This document shows positions 61,301 to 64,000 of a DNA stretch of 64,000 nt, in pieces. Each line of letters begins with the position of its first letter. The stretch's first letter is position 1. The DNA comes from Carallia brachiata (Eukaryota > Streptophyta > Magnoliopsida > Malpighiales > Rhizophoraceae). The notes under the pieces were generated by a model that searched no databases, was not told the DNA's origin, and saw only the letters and a program-made list of their open reading frames with translations. Where the stretch lies: assembly GCA_021464245.1 (NCBI GenBank), contig JADCRB010000081.1:1-64000 (forward strand), given 5' to 3'. The position numbers and the translations under genes are program-made.

Positions 61301-64000
61301 ATTTATATTATACTTTGAACAATAATATTTACTTAAATTTATGTGTGTATATAAACACAAGGATATATATATATATATATATAGTTGTGTCTAGGTCATG
61401 TCCGTGTCCTAATTTTTTTAAGATTAACGTGTCGCTATATACATGTCCGCCGTGTCCGTGTCCATGCAACCTTGCTGCCAATTGTCTGCAATGTAACTTG
61501 CCTCTAAAACTGTGATCAATACATGCCTGGTGGGTTGAGTATTAGACAGTGCTCATGAATGCAGACAATAGACCAAAGCTACCGAGATATGAAACATGAG
61601 ACTTCTGAAAGGGATCAAGACAAAATACGTACACACTACTTCCTGCCATCAAAATTGAATCTGGTACATCTCCACTTAGCATGTTTCCGGTTAAGAAGCT
61701 GAAAACCCATCATCAAATAATAAGAATGGTAGGTTCAGTAAAAGAACATAAAGCAAACAAAAAGGTCTAGTTTTAATTGATAGGATTATCGGACATTTAT
61801 GGACAAGAAAGAGCCATAATTATGTCAATGTCAGTAAGTGCTGATAGCTCAGTTCTATAAATAAACTCAACCATTTACCCAAATTTTAAATCATGTTCTT
61901 TTATGATGAGAATAACAGGCAATCAAACAAATGCAACCAAAATATTTAACCCCATACGTACACAAATCGCAAGCGTTTTGCAGTTATGGTGGCCGGAAGA
62001 TTCCCAATTAACTTGTTGTAAGTGACATCCCTGAAATGATTGCAATAAATTGCATAAATATTAATTTGCAAACAAGTTTTCCCAGCCAACATATGCAAGT
62101 CCATTTTTGTTATTTTTTTTTTTTTTTCAGTATTCTGAAGGTCCTTTGACTTCGATCTGAAGGAAAACGCCGAACATTGGAATTGTTAACAATTAGTGCA
62201 ACATCTTAAAGCAATTTGTTGAAATCTATCCAATTAATACAAACTAAATATAACAAGATGAGAAGAAAAGAGTAATAGTAGGAATTCAGGGCAGCTAACT
62301 AACTTTGATGAGATTAATTACATAAAGGAAAAATTAAGTTTCAAACTACGCAGCATGTAAAATTAACAGCTTTTAGCAAATGAATGCCTTTCAAGGCAAT
62401 AGGGTGACAACCAGTACCCCATACAATGTATTAGCATTAGAACGGCATGGAAGACAAACTCATAAGCTGTGTAGATTCCAATAATTTTCTTCATTTAAAT
62501 CATAAACCCCAAGTTGAAGAATGCAACTCACTAATATCCAAGGTGGTCCAAATTAGGTGGACTGGACAATCAGGGGATGTATCATAAATATAAATTACCA
62601 GCATTATCAATGGAGAGCAAACAGACACTGCTGACCCTGAAAACCTATATGTGCTATTTGCATGTTTTACTTACAGCATCTGCAACTCCTGCATTCCCCA
62701 GAGGTAGCAGGGAGCTTCCCAGAATGTTACAGTTTCTCAACACCCTGGAGCATAAATGATCAAGTTTAAGCACACACACGAGGAAATATAGCATTTTCAC
62801 ACCTTCACAGTATTTGATTCCCACATACAATCTTGTTATGCCAGTCATGTTGCTCAGCAAAGGGAATTCTTGGGTTGTTCCAATTATATCACTAATTTTC
62901 CTGCATAAGATTAACCACCATGAGCTAAACGATTTACGAAGACTGACAAGAAGTATAGGCCAGATAAGGGTAAAAAAGAAATTATTGGCTTTACACTTAC
63001 AAGTCAACCAAATTGCTCAGAAGAGAAATGTTCGATGGAATGGGCCCCTCTAGTCCGCTTGCAAGCATTTCTCTTCATTAATTTCAATTCAAAAAAGTAT
63101 AATCAGCACAAAACAAGTACAAACTAAAAACCTACCTCAAACATGTTGAAGATTGTGAATAAACAGAAAACTTACAATCTTTCGAGATTTCCCCAATTAT
63201 GTATGAAATTAGGAATGCTTCCATTGAAGTTGTTATCATTTATCCTTCTGTGTTGAACACCAAAATGTTAGTTTAATACAGCTAACACTGTAAGTATCTG
63301 AAATAATGGTGAATGTCACAAAAGCCTACAAATCTGTCAGGTTCTTTAGCCCTGCAAATGATGTTGGCAAGTTCCCAGTCAACTGGTTGGAAGACAACAT
63401 CCTGAAAATATAATATCACAGCAACAAAGCATCAGAAAACATACCCTTTCATCTGTAAATATTTAACAGCGTTCCATTATGTGAAATGAGAAAAATTAGA
63501 AACATAAAAGTAGGAGAAATGAGGGTGTACAATGTCCTCAAGTTCGCTAATTTTCCGAGTTCAAGAGGAACAACACCAGAAAATTGATTTGCTTCAAGAT
63601 TCCTGAATCAAGGAAAAGAATCGCAGCAAAGTGGGGAAAAAAAAACTCAGAAAAAGTTATAGGAGTTATAGCGACTACTAAGAGACAAAGACTGTAACTT
63701 TTTCTTTTGAGGTTACGCTAAGGAGGATCGTGCCTTCAATTACAATAAGAATTTATAAAATTGAAAATAAGCAAAGTAACAGGAACTCAAACCTACAGGT
63801 ACTGAAGGGCCGTAATATTTCCCAATTCCTTTGGAATTTCCCCAGACAATCGATTGACAAGAAGAGAGCTGCATGGAATATGCTAGCTAATTAATTCATC
63901 AAGGAATTAAACTTGATCCCTTAAGTTGACAAAGGACAAGGGCTCACATTGTAGTCAGTTGCATTGAAGCCCACTCAGTTGGTATGGTGCCATTCAAATA
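55308..64000 (-). CDS. LRR-malectin receptor-like kinase (LRR-VIII-2 type), 5' end outside window, damaged
   Basis: Minus-strand exons: 64000-63948 (partial), 63868-63797, 63602-63531, 63401-63330, 63247-63176, 63072-63001, 62900-62829, 62744-62675, 62030-61962, 61698-61633, 59637-59576, about 59494-59434, 59267-59224, 59050-58662, 58585-58387, 57736-57611, 56987-56866, 56644-56435, 56331-56094, 55984-55834 and 55676-55308. The 72-bp exons encode single LRRs ([20 protein letters not shown]). The 58.4-59.1 kb exons encode malectin ([27 protein letters not shown]); 57736-57611 gives the membrane segment ([20 protein letters not shown]). The kinase keeps [26 protein letters not shown] and MAPEYA. 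Lesions: 2 bp missing in 62744-62675, a lost acceptor near 59495, and 1 bp missing at about 56617, before the catalytic lysine. Relatives are plasma-membrane receptors, some acting in immunity. Family certain; function of this copy doubtful. Confidence 0.92.
60840..61471 (+). repeat. ACACGTGTCC-rich dispersed element, copy 2, in a receptor kinase intron
   Basis: It begins AAGAAGCACGGATACGTGCA, with GTGTCCGTGTCGGATACGCG, then an AT-rich core with a TA microsatellite at 61366-61382, and ends CGTGTCCGTGTCCATGCAAC. It is the same family as 27710-28287 in the opposite orientation. It sits in the roughly 2-kb intron between the exons at 61633 and 59637. Confidence 0.7.

Noticed and set aside
1..64000. 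tRNA, rRNA, microRNA or CRISPR-like structures
   Set aside because: No tRNA cloverleaf motifs, rRNA stretches or regularly spaced repeats were seen by eye; a covariance-model search would be needed to exclude small RNAs.

Overview
The window is eudicot nuclear DNA, probably from a woody rosid (the lineage is inferred from gene types only). It is AT-rich, its genes have short exons and GT-AG introns, and most of the rest is old transposon sequence. Three conserved plant genes are clear, all on the minus strand. (1) An oil body-associated protein gene (OBAP, DUF1264 family) lies at 1307-3475 with four exons, one GC-AG intron and seed-type promoter motifs. (2) A MACPF-domain gene of the CAD1/NSL1 group lies at 15483-21245 with six exons and 571 codons, and looks intact. 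(3) An LRR receptor kinase of the LRR-VIII-2 type (LRRs, malectin, transmembrane segment, kinase) runs from 55308 past the right edge. Its exons are easy to read but three of them carry frame or splice lesions, so this copy is probably a recent pseudogene unless the assembly is wrong.

Between the genes is a layered graveyard of mobile elements. A Tekay/Del-like Ty3/gypsy chromovirus occupies 5698-13227 on the plus strand, with a 1.5-kb 5' LTR and a cut-off 3' LTR. A foldback structure of about 2.5 kb at 22631-25138 has two GA-rich arms in opposite orientation. From 30.2 to 39.1 kb there is a mosaic: a chromovirus 3' half (RNase H to chromodomain) beside a Tat/Retand-like gag-protease-RT remnant, both on the minus strand, with two diverged copies of another repeat on either side. 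A dead hAT (Ac-like) transposase gene lies at 43365-46138, and a 764-bp poly(A)-type retroposon with a 19-bp target duplication at 47597-48360. The best preserved LTR element is at 49526-55127, a minus-strand Ty3/gypsy element with both LTRs, a near-perfect target duplication and a decayed tRNA-Met primer site. It inserted about 180 bp beyond the stop codon of the receptor kinase.

Two small dispersed repeat families each appear twice: a CCGGTT-rich element (26.0 and 54.2 kb) and an ACACGTGTCC-rich element (27.7 and 60.8 kb, opposite orientations, the second inside a receptor kinase intron).

Two small gene-like objects fall outside long-ORF detection. One is a two-exon defensin-like cysteine-rich pseudogene at 39923-40325 (minus), which has a signal peptide exon and the CS-alpha-beta cysteine spacing but a stop codon after the third cysteine. 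The other is an unrecognised lysine-rich reading frame at 42462-42752 interrupted by one stop. The genes do not form a pathway. No RNA gene, CRISPR array or bacterial-type operon was seen. All boundaries were read by eye, and percent identities are impressions, not computed values.
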